64,000 nucleotides of DNA from Noviherbaspirillum suwonense (GCF_900182955.1 NZ_FXUL01000025.1:1-64000), one strand, 5' to 3'. Positions 1 to 9,366 are shown, counted from the first letter of the stretch. The notes: generated from the letters alone by a model not told the origin. Program-made: numbers and translations.

Positions 1-118
1 AGGATCACCAGCATCGCATTGCCCAGCCACATCGACACGATCAGGCCCCAGAACAGCGTCGGGTTGCTGGTCATGACCTGCGGGCCCGGCTGGATATTGT
101 GGATCGTCATTGCGCCCC
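1..118 (-). pseudogene. tctA fragment (tripartite tricarboxylate transporter large membrane subunit), 5'-truncated remnant
   Basis: Read on the minus strand, positions ~118 to 1 encode the hallmark TctA segment GAMTIHNIQPGPQVMTSNP followed by LFWGLIVSMWLGNAM, which lies in the central membrane region of the ~500-residue TctA permease. The reading frame runs off the left edge of the window, so the 3' part may continue there. The 5' part is missing: right of ~118 the sequence becomes the coding strand of a LacI-type regulator remnant in the opposite orientation. TctA works with Bug/TctC receptors, several of which lie in this window. I see no start codon or promoter for the fragment, so it is called a remnant. 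Family identity is clear from the motif; how much survives to the left is unknown. Confidence 0.75.
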
Positions 119-540
119 CCGTCGTGGAGGCCTGGGACCTGACCGACGCCCCGATCGACATGCTCGTCGGCTTCTCGCACCGCAAGGTCGGCGAGGAGGC
201 GGCGCGCTTCATGCATGGCCGCGGGGCGCGCCATGCCGCCGTCATCACGCCAACCGACCGCCGGGCGCGCACGCGCAGCCAGGCATTTGCCGACACGATG
301 CACGCGCTGATCGAGGCGCGGGCGAGAGGGATCGCGGTGCCGGGCCAATTGCGCATCCTCGGCTACGGCGACCTCAATTTTGCGGCGCACACCGACCCGC
401 CGCTGTCGACCATGCGCATCGACGGCACGCTGATCGGCACCCTGGCCGCGTCGATGCTGATCGACCGGATCGAAGACCGTAAAGTCGCCGGCAAGGTCAA
501 GGATGTCGGTTTCAGGCTGATCGAGCGGGTCAGCGCATAG
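115..540 (+). pseudogene. LacI/GntR-type transcriptional regulator remnant (head and middle missing)
   Basis: The translated stretch starting PPVVEAWDLTDAPIDMLVGF matches the effector-binding domain of LacI-family gluconate-type regulators (family form: PVVExWDL...PIDMxVGFSN). The C-terminal signature ARARGIAVPGQLRILGYGD, ending in ASMLIDRI, follows. Only about 140 codons remain of a usual ~340. The N-terminal helix-turn-helix is absent, and roughly 80 residues of the sugar-binding fold are missing between SQAFADTMHAL and IEARARG, an internal deletion that keeps frame. An open frame can be drawn from position 19, but its first ~32 codons are antisense to the tctA fragment and are not regulator sequence. 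It cannot bind DNA as it stands. Confidence 0.75.
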
Positions 541-737
541 GCCGCGCCGTTCGGGCGAAGCCGGGCCAGGCATGGCGCATGCGGCGCCTGGTCGCGGACT
601 GCAGCTTGTCCAGGCTCATCGATACGCTGCGGGCGCGACCGGAAGCCAGGCAAACGCCGGCAATCAATGGCACCATGGCGGACTCAATCCGACAGCGCGG
701 CCGGGACCGCGCCGCATCCGGTTTCGAAGGGACAGAC

Positions 738-1805
738 ATGGCATGGGCAGAGCTACCGGGAATGGCATTCGCCGCCTTCCTTTCCATCATCACGGCGCGA
801 CACGGCCGCCTGCTTGCCGCGCTCACGCTTGCGCTGGCAGCGGCAGGGCCTGCCGCCGCGCAGGCGGCCGAGGAGCCGGCGCTGCCGTTCCAGCACTTTC
901 TGGTCGGCGACCCGGCCGATGTGGTCCCTCTCCGCATGTCCCTTCCGTCGCTGGTGCTGATGGGCGGCGGCAGGTCGGTGCCGGATGCGTTTCGCTGGAT
1001 GATAGAGCGGAGCGGCGGCGGCAATTTCGTGGTGCTGCGCGCCGCCGGAAACGATGCCTATAACGATTACCTGTATGCGCTGGGCGGGCTGTCTTCCGTC
1101 GAGACCCTGGTCATCCCGAGCCGGGAAGCCGCCAGCCATCCGTTCGTGCTGAGCCGGGTGCGCCAGGCCGACGCGCTGTTCATCGCCGGCGGCAACCAGG
1201 GCGACTACGTGCGGTACTGGAAAGATACGCCGCTCGATCGGGCCATCCATGAACTGGCGGACCATAACGTGCCCGTCGCCGGCTTCAGCGCGGGCCTGGC
1301 CATCCTCGGCGAATATGCGTTCACCGCCGAGCGCGGGGCGATCCGCTCGGCCGCCGCGATGGCGGACCCGTTCGACCAGGCGATTACGCTGAGCCATGAT
1401 TTCCTGGCCCTGCCCGCACTGCGCAACGTGATCACCGACAGCCATTTCGACACTCGCGACCGGATGGGCCGCCTGATTACCTTCATGTCCCGCCTGGTCA
1501 GTGAAGGCCGCACGGATACCGTGCGCGGCATCGGCGTGGGCAGCGGCGCTGCGCTGCTGGTCGAAGACGGCTGGGCGGAGCGCGTGGGCGGCGGCCCGGT
1601 GTATTTCCTGGAGACCAGCACGGCGCCGGAAGTGCTGCAGCCCAGGCTTCCGCTCACGCACCGCGGCATTCGGATACAGCGCCTGGAAAGCGGCCGATTC
1701 GACATGCAGCGCTGGGCCGGCAAGGACGCGCAGCTGAACCAGTATTCGGTATCGGTGGTCAATGGCATGCTCGATCCCCATGACGCCGGCGAGCGCAGCC
1801 AATGA
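738..1805 (+). CDS. Cyanophycinase-like peptidase S51 family protein, exported
   Basis: This 355-residue protein has an N-terminal hydrophobic stretch ending in Ala-rich AAAGPAAAQA around residues 27-43, so it is probably secreted or periplasmic. The mature part shows the S51 pattern: a Gly-rich LVLMGGGRS strand near 72-80, FIAGGNQGDYVRYWKDTP near 148-165, and the nucleophile elbow AGFSAGLAI with the putative catalytic Ser184. Cyanophycinases cleave beta-Asp-Arg dipeptides from cyanophycin, and extracellular forms occur in non-storing bacteria that scavenge the polymer. Start choice: ATG 738 has a purine-rich GAAGGGACAG about 7 bases upstream; the frame is open further upstream from 579 but lacks coding character there. 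Substrate is inferred from family only; other S51 dipeptidases remain possible. Confidence 0.7.
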   Translation: MAWAELPGMAFAAFLSIITARHGRLLAALTLALAAAGPAAAQAAEEPALPFQHFLVGDPADVVPLRMSLPSLVLMGGGRSVPDAFRWMIERSGGGNFVVLRAAGNDAYNDYLYALGGLSSVETLVIPSREAASHPFVLSRVRQADALFIAGGNQGDYVRYWKDTPLDRAIHELADHNVPVAGFSAGLAILGEYAFTAERGAIRSAAAMADPFDQAITLSHDFLALPALRNVITDSHFDTRDRMGRLITFMSRLVSEGRTDTVRGIGVGSGAALLVEDGWAERVGGGPVYFLETSTAPEVLQPRLPLTHRGIRIQRLESGRFDMQRWAGKDAQLNQYSVSVVNGMLDPHDAGERSQ

Positions 1806-1890
1806 CATGCAGTCACCGGCGCTGCGGCGCCATTTCCGTTAGCGCGGCATGCCCGGTCCCGCGCTCATCCACCTGATCAAGGCAGAAAAC

Positions 1891-2676
1891 ATGGACCATC
1901 GTTCAGCACAGGCCGCATCGGCGCTTCTCCAACAACACTGGATGCGGGGCAGCCTGATCCAGGAGTTGCCCGCCGGTGTCAGGCCGCACAGCCGCGAGGA
2001 AGGCTATGCGGTGCAGGCCTGCCTCGAAGCGCATTCCGGCAGCCCGCTCCACGGCTGGAAGATCGCCGCCACCAGCGGCGCCGGCCAGGCGCACATCAAT
2101 GTCGACGGACCGATCGCCGGGCGCATACTCGCCGAGCGCGTGATTCCCGACGGCGGCATGGCGCCGGCCGGTCCGAATCACATGGGCGTCGCCGAAGCGG
2201 AGTTCGCCTTCCGCATGGGACGCGACCTGCCGCCGCGCGCTGACGCCTACACCGTCGACGAGGTGCTGGCCGCGGTGGCGACGCTGCATCCGGCCATCGA
2301 GATCCCCGATTCGCGCTACGAGGACTTCACGCGCGTCGGCGCTGCCCAGCTCATTGCCGACAATGCCTGCGCCCATTACTTCGTGGCCGGCGCGGCATGC
2401 AGCGACGACTGGCGATCCATGGACCTGATCGCGCACCGCGTGCGGGCGCGCGTCGAGGGCAAGTTCGAGCGGGAAGGCTCGGGCGCAAACGTGCTGGGCG
2501 ACCCGCGCGTTGCGCTGGCCTGGCTTGCCAATGAACTGTCCGGCCTGGGCATCACCCTGAAGCAGGGCCAGATGGTCACCACCGGCACCTGCGTTACGCC
2601 TTTCGAGATCGCGCCCGGCGACCTGGTCACCGTGGATTTCGGCAGCCTCGGCACGGCCAGCGTGCGCATCGGCTGA
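1891..2676 (+). CDS. 2-keto-4-pentenoate hydratase/MhpD-like protein (fumarylacetoacetase superfamily)
   Basis: The 261-residue protein begins with the helical N-terminal half typical of the hydratase/decarboxylase group (AASALLQQHWMRG, then GYAVQ and GWKIAATSG). It has the acidic metal-binding core VAEAEFAFRMGRDLPPR and the closing segments MVTTGTCVTPFEIAPGDLV and DFGSLGTASVRIG. These proteins hydrate 2-hydroxy-dienoates or decarboxylate oxaloacetate-like acids in aromatic meta-cleavage pathways. Here no meta-cleavage partners are adjacent; the gene sits between a cyanophycinase-like gene and a D-amino-acid cluster, so its substrate is open. ATG 1891 is preferred over the in-frame ATG at 1849 because it lines up with the usual family N-terminus and follows GGCAGAAA. 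Confidence 0.75.
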   Translation: MDHRSAQAASALLQQHWMRGSLIQELPAGVRPHSREEGYAVQACLEAHSGSPLHGWKIAATSGAGQAHINVDGPIAGRILAERVIPDGGMAPAGPNHMGVAEAEFAFRMGRDLPPRADAYTVDEVLAAVATLHPAIEIPDSRYEDFTRVGAAQLIADNACAHYFVAGAACSDDWRSMDLIAHRVRARVEGKFEREGSGANVLGDPRVALAWLANELSGLGITLKQGQMVTTGTCVTPFEIAPGDLVTVDFGSLGTASVRIG

Positions 2677-2704
2677 GGCGCGCGGCGGCATTCCGCGCCG
2701 GCGC

Positions 2705-3631
2705 TCAGGCCGGCGGCCCGGGGATGGCGGCGATCAGGCTGTCGAGAAAGGATTGCACCGCGCGCGGCAGGATGCGGCCCGCCAGGGTCTGCACTTCCAG
2801 CTGGAAGGAACTGAGGTCGCGCTCGCGCAGCGGAATGGCCCTGAGCCGGCCTTCCGCGAGCAGGTGCCGCACCGGCAGCTCGGCGGAAAAGGCGATGCCG
2901 CCTTCGGCCAGCACGAAGCTGATGGTCGCTTCCAGCGAATCGCTGGTGAAGACCGGATCGATCACCAGCTGCTTGCGGGCGCAGCAGGCGTCGATGAGCT
3001 GGCGCATCGCGATCTTCCTGGCCGACATCGCCAGCGGATAGGCGGCGACATCGGACAGGGTCACCTGGTTCGACGCGGCAAGCGGATGCGACGGCTTCAT
3101 GACCGCGTAGATCGGCGCCCGCTGCGCATGATGCACCTTGACGCCCCGGGTCGCGCTGAGCGTGAACAGCAGCCCGATATCGGCTTCCCCGCCGAGCAGC
3201 CGGTTGACCACTTCGGAACTCGGCCCGACTGACAGGCCGAAATGGATGCCTGGATGCTGCCGCCTGAAGGACTCCACGAGCGTGGGCACGAAATGCACGG
3301 CGAAGCCGCTGTTGCAGGCGATTTTCACGTCGCCCCGGCGCAGGCCCTTCAGGGCCAGCAGCTCGTTGCCGATGCGCTCGGTTTCGAGCTGCATGCGCAG
3401 CGCATACGCGGCGAGCAATTCGCCGGCCGCATTGGGCACCGTGCCGCGCGCATGCCGGTCGAACAGCGGCGTGCCGAGTTCCTCCTCCAGCCTGGCGATC
3501 TGCCGGCTCACCGCCGACGAGGCCACGTTGAGCTTTTCCGATGCCTTGGTGATCGATCCGCAGCGCACGACTTCGAGGAAGTAGCGGACGGCGGTTTCCT
3601 GCAGGACGCGTGTATTGGCCATGCGGGGCAT
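2705..3631 (-). CDS. LysR-type regulator, divergent from dsdA
   Basis: A 308-residue LysR protein. The N-terminal winged helix-turn-helix ([20 protein letters not shown], then [20 protein letters not shown]) covers residues ~18-70. It is followed by a linker helix and a periplasmic-binding-like effector domain with a [13 protein letters not shown] element. It lies back to back with the D-serine dehydratase gene. The 123-base gap holds the palindrome TGCCGATTCGGCA (3645-3657), just upstream of this gene's start; a near-identical element precedes the amidase operon at 9467-9509. This suggests autoregulation and control of both units. Start: ATG 3631; ATG 3622 is three codons in, and neither has a strong ribosome site. 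The true effector is unknown; a D-amino acid or amide is plausible. Confidence 0.9.
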   Translation of the reverse strand: MPRMANTRVLQETAVRYFLEVVRCGSITKASEKLNVASSAVSRQIARLEEELGTPLFDRHARGTVPNAAGELLAAYALRMQLETERIGNELLALKGLRRGDVKIACNSGFAVHFVPTLVESFRRQHPGIHFGLSVGPSSEVVNRLLGGEADIGLLFTLSATRGVKVHHAQRAPIYAVMKPSHPLAASNQVTLSDVAAYPLAMSARKIAMRQLIDACCARKQLVIDPVFTSDSLEATISFVLAEGGIAFSAELPVRHLLAEGRLRAIPLRERDLSSFQLEVQTLAGRILPRAVQSFLDSLIAAIPGPPA

Positions 3632-3644
3632 TCTGCCCAAGCCA

Positions 3645-3686
3645 TGCCGATTCGGCAAATGAACATTCGAAACAATATGCTGGTGG
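3645..3686 (+). promoter_or_regulatory. Palindromic LysR-type box plus shared promoter block, dsdA copy
   Basis: The perfect palindrome TGCCGATTCGGCA (3645-3657) is followed after 13 bases by AACAATATGCTGGTGG. The same two blocks at identical spacing occur on the minus strand at 9467-9509 upstream of the amidase. Oriented toward dsdA (start 3755). The T-N11-A palindrome fits a LysR operator; AACAATATGC may contain the -10 region. Binding by the adjacent LysR is inferred. Confidence 0.6.
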
Positions 3687-3754
3687 GATCGCAGGCGGAC
3701 CCTTACCATCGGTGCGATGGCAGCCCCTTTCCAGGCCGCAGCACAAGGAAGTTC

Positions 3755-5122
3755 ATGACCGACGCCCGCACCGACGACGACCAGACGCAATGCCTGCAGC
3801 AGCTCGCGCTGGGCCATCCCATCCTGTGGGCCAATCCGGCCCTGCCCCGGGCGCGGACGGTAGCGCCCGGGGCAGGGCCGGGCCGATCCGACATGCTGGC
3901 GGCCGAAGCGCGCCTTGTCCGGTTTGCGCCCCTGCTGTCGGACCTGTTCCCGGAATTGCAGCCGTCCGCCGGCCGCATCGAATCGCCGCTGCTGCCGGTT
4001 GCGGAACTGGGCGCGGCGCTCGGCCTGCCGGAAGTTTTCGGCGCGCTGTGGGTCAAGGCGGACCACGGCCTGCCCGTGGCCGGCTCGATCAAGGCACGCG
4101 GCGGCATCCACGAAGTGCTGGAGTTCGCCGAGCGGCTCGCCTTTGACCATGGCCTGCTGCGGCCCGACGACGACTACCGCGTGCTGGCCAGCCCCGCCGC
4201 CAGGGCCTGCTTCGGCCGCTATGAGGTGGCGGTCGGCTCGACCGGCAACCTTGGCCTGTCCATCGGCGTGATGGCCTCGGCGCTGGGCTTCCGGGCCACG
4301 GTTCACATGTCGGCCGACGCCAAGGCATGGAAGAAGGAAAGGCTGCGCGCGCGCGGCGTCAGCGTGGTCGAGCATGCCGGCGATTACGAGCAAGCAGTGG
4401 CGGCCGGCCGCGCGCAGGCGGCGCAGGACCCGACCATCCATTTCATCGACGACGAGCGTTCGCTGTCGCTGTTTCTCGGCTACAGCGCCGCCGCGCCCAA
4501 CCTGGCCCGGCAGCTCGCGGCGCATGGCATCCGCGTCGACGCGCAGCACCCGCTGTTCGTCTACCTGCCCTGCGGCGTCGGCGGCGCGCCCGGCGGCATC
4601 ACCTTCGGACTCAAGCAGCTCTACGGGCCGCATGTCCACTGCTTCTTTGCCGAGCCGACCCAGTCGCCCTGCTTCCTGCTGCGCATGCTGGACCGGCGCG
4701 GGGCGGCGCCATCGGTGTACGACATCGGGCTGAGCAACCAGACCGAGGCGGACGGCCTGGCCGTGCCGCGGGCATCGGACCTGGCGGCCGACACCATCGG
4801 CGACGACCTGTCCGGCGTATACACCGTCGGCGATGACACGCTGTTCCGGCATCTCTACCTGGCCCGCCGGCATGCCGGGCTGCAGATCGAGCCGTCGGCC
4901 GCGGCCGGCTTTTCAGGGCCGGCCATGCTGGGCCAAACCGCCGCCGGCCGGGCCTACCTGGAGCGGCACGGCCTGCTGCCGGTGATGAATGCGGCCACCC
5001 ATATCGCGTGGACCACCGGCGGCCTGTTCGTGCCGGACGCCGAGTACCGCAATTTCCTGGAGCGCGGCGCCGGCCTGGATGCGCGGCCGGGCGGCCAGGC
5101 TTCTGGTCGACCGGCCGCCTAG
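3755..5122 (+). CDS. dsdA: D-serine ammonia-lyase (D-serine dehydratase), PLP-dependent
   Basis: This 455-residue protein fits DsdA, which converts D-serine to pyruvate and ammonia. Visible features are [17 protein letters not shown] with the PLP-binding lysine in SIKARGG, the phosphate-binding loop [12 protein letters not shown], and [18 protein letters not shown]. Further on come [12 protein letters not shown] and the C-terminal [11 protein letters not shown]. DsdA proteins are usually ~440 residues. ATG 3755 is chosen because AAGGAAG sits five bases upstream; the frame is open further upstream only as antisense to lysR. It is divergent from the LysR gene and overlaps the 3' end of the convergent ridA by four bases. 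With the D-amino-acid dehydrogenase and RidA opposite, it points to D-amino-acid catabolism. Confidence 0.9.
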   Translation: MTDARTDDDQTQCLQQLALGHPILWANPALPRARTVAPGAGPGRSDMLAAEARLVRFAPLLSDLFPELQPSAGRIESPLLPVAELGAALGLPEVFGALWVKADHGLPVAGSIKARGGIHEVLEFAERLAFDHGLLRPDDDYRVLASPAARACFGRYEVAVGSTGNLGLSIGVMASALGFRATVHMSADAKAWKKERLRARGVSVVEHAGDYEQAVAAGRAQAAQDPTIHFIDDERSLSLFLGYSAAAPNLARQLAAHGIRVDAQHPLFVYLPCGVGGAPGGITFGLKQLYGPHVHCFFAEPTQSPCFLLRMLDRRGAAPSVYDIGLSNQTEADGLAVPRASDLAADTIGDDLSGVYTVGDDTLFRHLYLARRHAGLQIEPSAAAGFSGPAMLGQTAAGRAYLERHGLLPVMNAATHIAWTTGGLFVPDAEYRNFLERGAGLDARPGGQASGRPAA

Positions 5123-5490
5123 CCGCCCGTCCACGCCTGCATTTCCACCTCGACCGCGACATCGAATGCAAGCCTGGCCTGCACCGCGGAGCGCGCCGGC
5201 AAGCCGTCGGGAAAGAAGCGCCGGTAGACCGCGTTGAATGGCGCGAGGTCGCCGATGTCGGCCAGCCAGACCGTCACCCTGACGACGTCGTCGAAGCCGG
5301 CGCCGGCCGCCTGCAGCGTCTCGGCGATGCGCTCCATGACGGCCTGCGCCTGGACCGTGATATCGCCGGTGACGACCGTGCCGTCACGGTCCAGCGGTAT
5401 CTGGCCGGACAGGAACAGCATGTCACCGGCCTGCACGGCGCGGGAAAACGGAAAGGGCAATGTGCCTGGATGGCGCTTGATGCCGGGCAT
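5119..5490 (-). CDS. RidA family enamine/imine deaminase
   Basis: A 123-residue RidA/YjgF/UK114 protein with the family core [18 protein letters not shown], a central [21 protein letters not shown] and [19 protein letters not shown]. The conserved arginine of PARSAVQ is the one that contacts 2-imino acids in RidA. RidA hydrolyses reactive enamine/imine intermediates made by PLP dehydratases and amino-acid oxidases, and here it is the last gene of an operon with an FAD D-amino-acid dehydrogenase and is convergent with D-serine dehydratase. That is strong functional context. ATG 5490 follows GAGGATCACC. The upstream gap to dauA is 76 bases. Confidence 0.88.
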   Translation of the reverse strand: MPGIKRHPGTLPFPFSRAVQAGDMLFLSGQIPLDRDGTVVTGDITVQAQAVMERIAETLQAAGAGFDDVVRVTVWLADIGDLAPFNAVYRRFFPDGLPARSAVQARLAFDVAVEVEMQAWTGG

Positions 5491-5566
5491 GGTGATCCTC
5501 GGTCGAATGATGGAGAAAGTCGCGGCGCGGGCTGCGCCGTCGGAAGGCGCTGCGGCAAGCCTGCCG

Positions 5567-6745
5567 TCAGGCGCAGGCCGTCGATTCGGCCGGCAGCGGC
5601 CGTCGCAGCCGCTGCGGCGACAGCGCAGCGCTGCGCACTGCGAAAGCGGCCAGGTCTTCGGGAAACGGCTGTCCCAGCAGCGACGCTGCCGCCAGCCGCG
5701 CCACGGCCGGTGCGCTCTGGATGCCGTAGCCGCCCTGTGCAGCCACCCAGAAGAAATGCGGTGCGGCCTCGTCCTGGCCCACCACCAGGTCGCCGTCGCC
5801 GACGAAGGACCGCAATCCGGCCCATACATGCCGGGGCCGGCGTATCTGCAGGGTCGACGCTTCCTCGATATGGAAGATGCCGGTCGCCACATCGATTTCC
5901 TCGGCCTGCACGTCATGCGGATCGACCGGATCGGCATTGGCCGGCGAACCGAGCAGCTGGCCGGCGTCGGGTTTGAAGTAATACGATTCGTCGATGCCGA
6001 TCACCATGGGCCATCCGGCAGTGTCCATGCCGGCGGGCGGATCGAAGGTGAAGGCGGTGCGCCGTCTTGGCTGCAGGCCGATGGGCGGCACGCCGCAGCG
6101 CGCGGCGACCAGGTCGGCCCAGGCGCCGGCCGCATTGACCAGGCTGCCGCCGGCCACGGTGCGGCCGTCGTCGAGCGTGACGGTCCACTTGCCCGCGGCG
6201 TACTCCGCCGACGCCAGGCGGGCGTCGTTGAACAGCTTGCCACCCCGGGCGCGCATGCCCTTCAGATAGCCGTTGTGCAACGCATGGACGTCGATGTCCA
6301 TCGCATCGTGCTCATACACCGCGCCGATCACGGCCTCGCGGCGGAGCACCGGGCAGCGCGCGATCGTTTCCGATGCATCCAGCTGGCGCGCGCCGACCGA
6401 GGTCTGGCGGGCAAGCGCCATGCTGTCCGCCAGTTCCCGTTCCTGGCCGCGCATGGCCACATGCATCACGCCGCGCCCGGTCAGGATCGGATTCCCGGCG
6501 AAGCCCGGCGGCGGACCGGACAGGAAGGCACGGCTGGCGCAGGTCAGGGCGCGGGTGGTTGGCGTGCCGTAGGTCTCGCTGAACAGCGCGGCCGAGCGCC
6601 CGGTGGAGTGGTAGCCGGGCTGGGACTCCTGTTCCAGCACGGCCACCCTGGCATGGGGCGCCAGTTCATAGGCGAGCGAAGCGCCGGCAATGCCGGCGCC
6701 GATAATGATGAAGTCGAATTCCACTGGGTCTCCTGGGCGATGCAT
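5567..6745 (-). CDS. dauA: FAD-dependent D-amino-acid (D-arginine) dehydrogenase, DauA-like
   Basis: A 392-residue flavoenzyme of the DadA/DAO fold. The dinucleotide-binding motif FIIIGAGIAGASLAYEL is at residues ~11-27. The next segments resemble what I recall of Pseudomonas aeruginosa DauA very closely: QPGYHSTGRSAALFSETYGT, LQPRRRTAFTFDPP, YYFKPDAGQLLGSPANADPV and FFWVAAQGGYGIQ. DauA oxidises D-arginine and other D-amino acids to the imino acid, passing electrons to the respiratory chain; RidA downstream would hydrolyse the imine. It is the third gene of the minus-strand operon amidase-bug-dauA-ridA. Substrate range cannot be fixed from sequence, so D-arginine is a family-based call. Confidence 0.82.
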   Translation of the reverse strand: MHRPGDPVEFDFIIIGAGIAGASLAYELAPHARVAVLEQESQPGYHSTGRSAALFSETYGTPTTRALTCASRAFLSGPPPGFAGNPILTGRGVMHVAMRGQERELADSMALARQTSVGARQLDASETIARCPVLRREAVIGAVYEHDAMDIDVHALHNGYLKGMRARGGKLFNDARLASAEYAAGKWTVTLDDGRTVAGGSLVNAAGAWADLVAARCGVPPIGLQPRRRTAFTFDPPAGMDTAGWPMVIGIDESYYFKPDAGQLLGSPANADPVDPHDVQAEEIDVATGIFHIEEASTLQIRRPRHVWAGLRSFVGDGDLVVGQDEAAPHFFWVAAQGGYGIQSAPAVARLAAASLLGQPFPEDLAAFAVRSAALSPQRLRRPLPAESTACA

Positions 6746-6780
6746 GCATCACGAAGCAGGCCCTTGACGGGCCGGCCGGG

Positions 6781-7761
6781 CTAGTCAAGCTTGATCGCGG
6801 CGCGCTGCGCGATCTCCTTCATCGCCGGCATCTCGGTGGCGATCAGCCTGGCGAGCTCATCGGGCGAGCCATAGGTCGGCTCGGTGCCGATGGCGAACAG
6901 CTTGCTGCGGGTTTCCTCGCTGGCGACGGAATCGGCCAGCGCCTTGACCAGCCTAATCTTCACCGCGGGCGGCAGGCCGCGCGGCGCGACGATGGCGATC
7001 CAGGTGTCGGCATTGACGCCTGCATAACCGCTTTCGGCGACGCTGGGAATATCCGGCGCCATGCTCGAGCGCTGCGCGGTGGTCACGGCGATGGCCTTGA
7101 CCTTTCCCGACTTCAGCTGCGGCAGGGCGGCGGTCAGCGTGTCCACCGTGAACGAGATATGCCCGCCCATGAGGTCGTTCATCGCCGGCGCGCTTCCCTT
7201 GTAGGGCAGATGGCGCAGCTTGATGCCGGCGGCCTGCTGGACCATCTCGCCGGCGAAATGCGCGGTCGTGCCGTTGCCGTAGGAGCCGTACGCATATTTT
7301 TCGGGCTCGGCCCTGGCGGCAGCGACAAGTTCCTTGAAATTGTTGATCGGCACCGCCGCATTGGCCAGTATGACCATCGGGCTCCTGCCGATCAGGCCGA
7401 TCGGCTCGAAGCTCTTCACGGTGTCGTAAGGCACCTTCGGATAGATCGCCGGATTGACGGTGAAGGTGGTGCCCGAACTGATGAGCAGGGTGTAGCCGTC
7501 CGGCGCGGCCCTGGCCACCGCGCCGGCGCCTACCATGGTGCCGGCGCCGGGCTTGTTCTCGATGATCACCGTCTGTCCCAGGCGTTCGCCCAGCGTCTTG
7601 CCGATCTGCCGCCCGATGGTGTCGGTCGCGCCGCCGGGCGGAAACGGCACGACCAGGGTCAGGGGCTTGCTGGGATAGTCCTGCGCGAAAGCGCCTGCGC
7701 AGCTGGCGGCCGCGACGCAGAGGATGGCAATACGGGTCAGGCGGTCAGATCGGGTCTTCAT
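6781..7761 (-). CDS. Bug-type tripartite tricarboxylate transporter receptor (TctC family)
   Basis: A 326-residue periplasmic receptor with a signal peptide (hydrophobic AILCVAAASCAGAFA, cleavage near residues 26-28). The Bug core reads YPSKPLTLVVPFPPGGATD, QTVIIENKPGAGTMVGA, APDGYTLLISSG, HLPYKGSAPAMNDLMGG and IPSVAESGY. Bug proteins bind small carboxylates or amides outside the cytoplasm and feed TctAB permeases, or act as orphan sensors. No intact TctAB is encoded nearby. It sits between the amidase and dauA, so the ligand may be the amidase substrate or product. ATG 7761 is preferred to the adjacent GTG 7764 because GGAG lies seven bases upstream of it. Confidence 0.9.
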   Translation of the reverse strand: MKTRSDRLTRIAILCVAAASCAGAFAQDYPSKPLTLVVPFPPGGATDTIGRQIGKTLGERLGQTVIIENKPGAGTMVGAGAVARAAPDGYTLLISSGTTFTVNPAIYPKVPYDTVKSFEPIGLIGRSPMVILANAAVPINNFKELVAAARAEPEKYAYGSYGNGTTAHFAGEMVQQAAGIKLRHLPYKGSAPAMNDLMGGHISFTVDTLTAALPQLKSGKVKAIAVTTAQRSSMAPDIPSVAESGYAGVNADTWIAIVAPRGLPPAVKIRLVKALADSVASEETRSKLFAIGTEPTYGSPDELARLIATEMPAMKEIAQRAAIKLD

Positions 7762-7830
7762 CACGATGCTCCAACGGGGAAGGTTTGAAAGACGGTGCGG
7801 CAGGCGCGGGCCGAAACGCGGGCAGTCCGG

Positions 7831-9366
7831 TCAGACGGCCGGCGCGCTGCCGGATGCTGCCGGCGGCGAAGCAGCGGCCGCGCCGCGCTCCGGCGCATCG
7901 ACCGCGATCGATGTCAGGTCGACCCGGCTCGTCCTGAGCCGTTCGAGGTCGGGCAGCGGCCGCGCCAGCGCCGGCTGCGCGGCAAAGGCCCGTTCGAGCG
8001 CGCCCGCGCAGGCCAGCAGGCGGGCGTCGCCGCGGAAACTGCCGACCACCTGCAGCCCGAATGGCATGCCCTTGTGGTCCACGCCGCATGGCATCGTCAG
8101 CGCGGGATTGGTGGCCAGCGTGACGACATAGGTCAGCGCCAGCCAGCGGTAGTAATTTTCCAGCGGGACGCCATTGACTTCCTTCAGGTACAGCTCGCTC
8201 CAGGCAAAGGGCGAGACGGGCGTCGTCGGCGACAGGATCAGGTCGTATTGCTCGTACAGGGCCTGGAAGCGGCGGAAGAAGCGCGTCTGCTCCGCATGCG
8301 CCCAGGCCGTATCGGCCAGCTTCATCGCCGCGCCGAGTTCGTAATTGCCCCGCGTGTTCGGGCCCAACGACTGCGGGTCGCGACGATACGCCGCCTCGAA
8401 GCCGGCGACGAAACTCTCGGCCCGTATCACGTCGAAACAGCGGTGCGCCTCGCCGGCGTCGAAGCTGATCGGTTCGCATTCCCTGAAGAACGGACGCATC
8501 GCCTCGATCTTTTCCCTGAACACCCTACGGATGCCGTCATCCACCTCGCACACGCCGAAGTCCTCGGTGTAACCCACGCGCAGCGTCGACAGGTCCGCTT
8601 GCCCAAGCATGCCGAAGTCCGCGGCGCAGACCGGGTAGCTGAGCGGGTCGGACATGTCCAGGCCGACCGTGGCGCCGAGCTGCAGCACGATGTCTTCCAT
8701 CGAGCGTCCCATCGGGCCGACCACGGAAATCGGCGTCCAGCCCAGCAGCTTGCGCTGGCTGGGCACCAGGCCGGGCGACGGCCTGAATCCATAGACGCCG
8801 CACTTCGCGGCGGGAATACGCAGCGAACCGCCGGTGTCGGAGCCGCTGCATAGCGGCAGCATGTCCACGGCGAGCGCGGCCGCCGACCCGCCGGACGAGC
8901 CGCCGGCATTCAATGCCGGATTGAACGGATTGCCGGTCGCGCCCCAAACCGTGTTGCGCGTGTTCGCGCCGGCGCCCATCTCCGGCACGTTGGTCTTGCC
9001 GACCACGATGGCGCCGGCCGAGCGCAGCCGGGCGACCAGCCTGTTGTCCTGGGCCGGCACATTGTTCCGATAGATCGCGGAGCCGTAGGTCGTCAGCAGC
9101 CCCTCGGTTTCCTCGAGGTCCTTGATGCCGACAGGCAGCCCGTGCAAGGGGCCAAGCGCCTGGCCTGCCAGCACTGCCGCTTCCGCCGCCGCCGCTTCCT
9201 TCCTGGCGCGCTCGAAGCAGGTGGCGGTCACCGCATTGATGCGCGGATTGAATTCCTCGATCCGGCCGATGCAGGCCTCCAGCAGCTCTACCGGCGAGAT
9301 CGCCTTGCTGCCGATCAGGCGCCGCAGCTCGGTTGCGCTCTTGCTTGTCAGATGGTGCTCGCTCAT
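7831..9366 (-). CDS. Amidase signature (AS) family hydrolase
   Basis: A 511-residue amidase with the complete Ser-cisSer-Lys triad in context: Lys82 in GLPVGIKDLEETEG, the GGSSGGSAAALA loop (Ser157/158) and the nucleophile Ser181 in SGSDTGGSLRIPAA. AS enzymes hydrolyse amides or acyl-amino compounds in the cytoplasm. No signal peptide is seen. It is the first gene of a four-gene operon leading to a Bug receptor, a D-amino-acid dehydrogenase and RidA (gaps of 69, 35 and 76 bases), so it may release D-amino acids from amides. ATG 9366 is taken because GAGGGAG sits four bases before it; the longer frame to 9462 would run through the promoter region. Confidence 0.88.
   Translation of the reverse strand: MSEHHLTSKSATELRRLIGSKAISPVELLEACIGRIEEFNPRINAVTATCFERARKEAAAAEAAVLAGQALGPLHGLPVGIKDLEETEGLLTTYGSAIYRNNVPAQDNRLVARLRSAGAIVVGKTNVPEMGAGANTRNTVWGATGNPFNPALNAGGSSGGSAAALAVDMLPLCSGSDTGGSLRIPAAKCGVYGFRPSPGLVPSQRKLLGWTPISVVGPMGRSMEDIVLQLGATVGLDMSDPLSYPVCAADFGMLGQADLSTLRVGYTEDFGVCEVDDGIRRVFREKIEAMRPFFRECEPISFDAGEAHRCFDVIRAESFVAGFEAAYRRDPQSLGPNTRGNYELGAAMKLADTAWAHAEQTRFFRRFQALYEQYDLILSPTTPVSPFAWSELYLKEVNGVPLENYYRWLALTYVVTLATNPALTMPCGVDHKGMPFGLQVVGSFRGDARLLACAGALERAFAAQPALARPLPDLERLRTSRVDLTSIAVDAPERGAAAASPPAASGSAPAV

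Noticed and set aside
19-114. N-terminal part of the open frame 19-540 as regulator coding sequence
   Set aside because: These codons are antisense to a clear TctA segment on the minus strand; only the part from ~115 resembles a LacI regulator.
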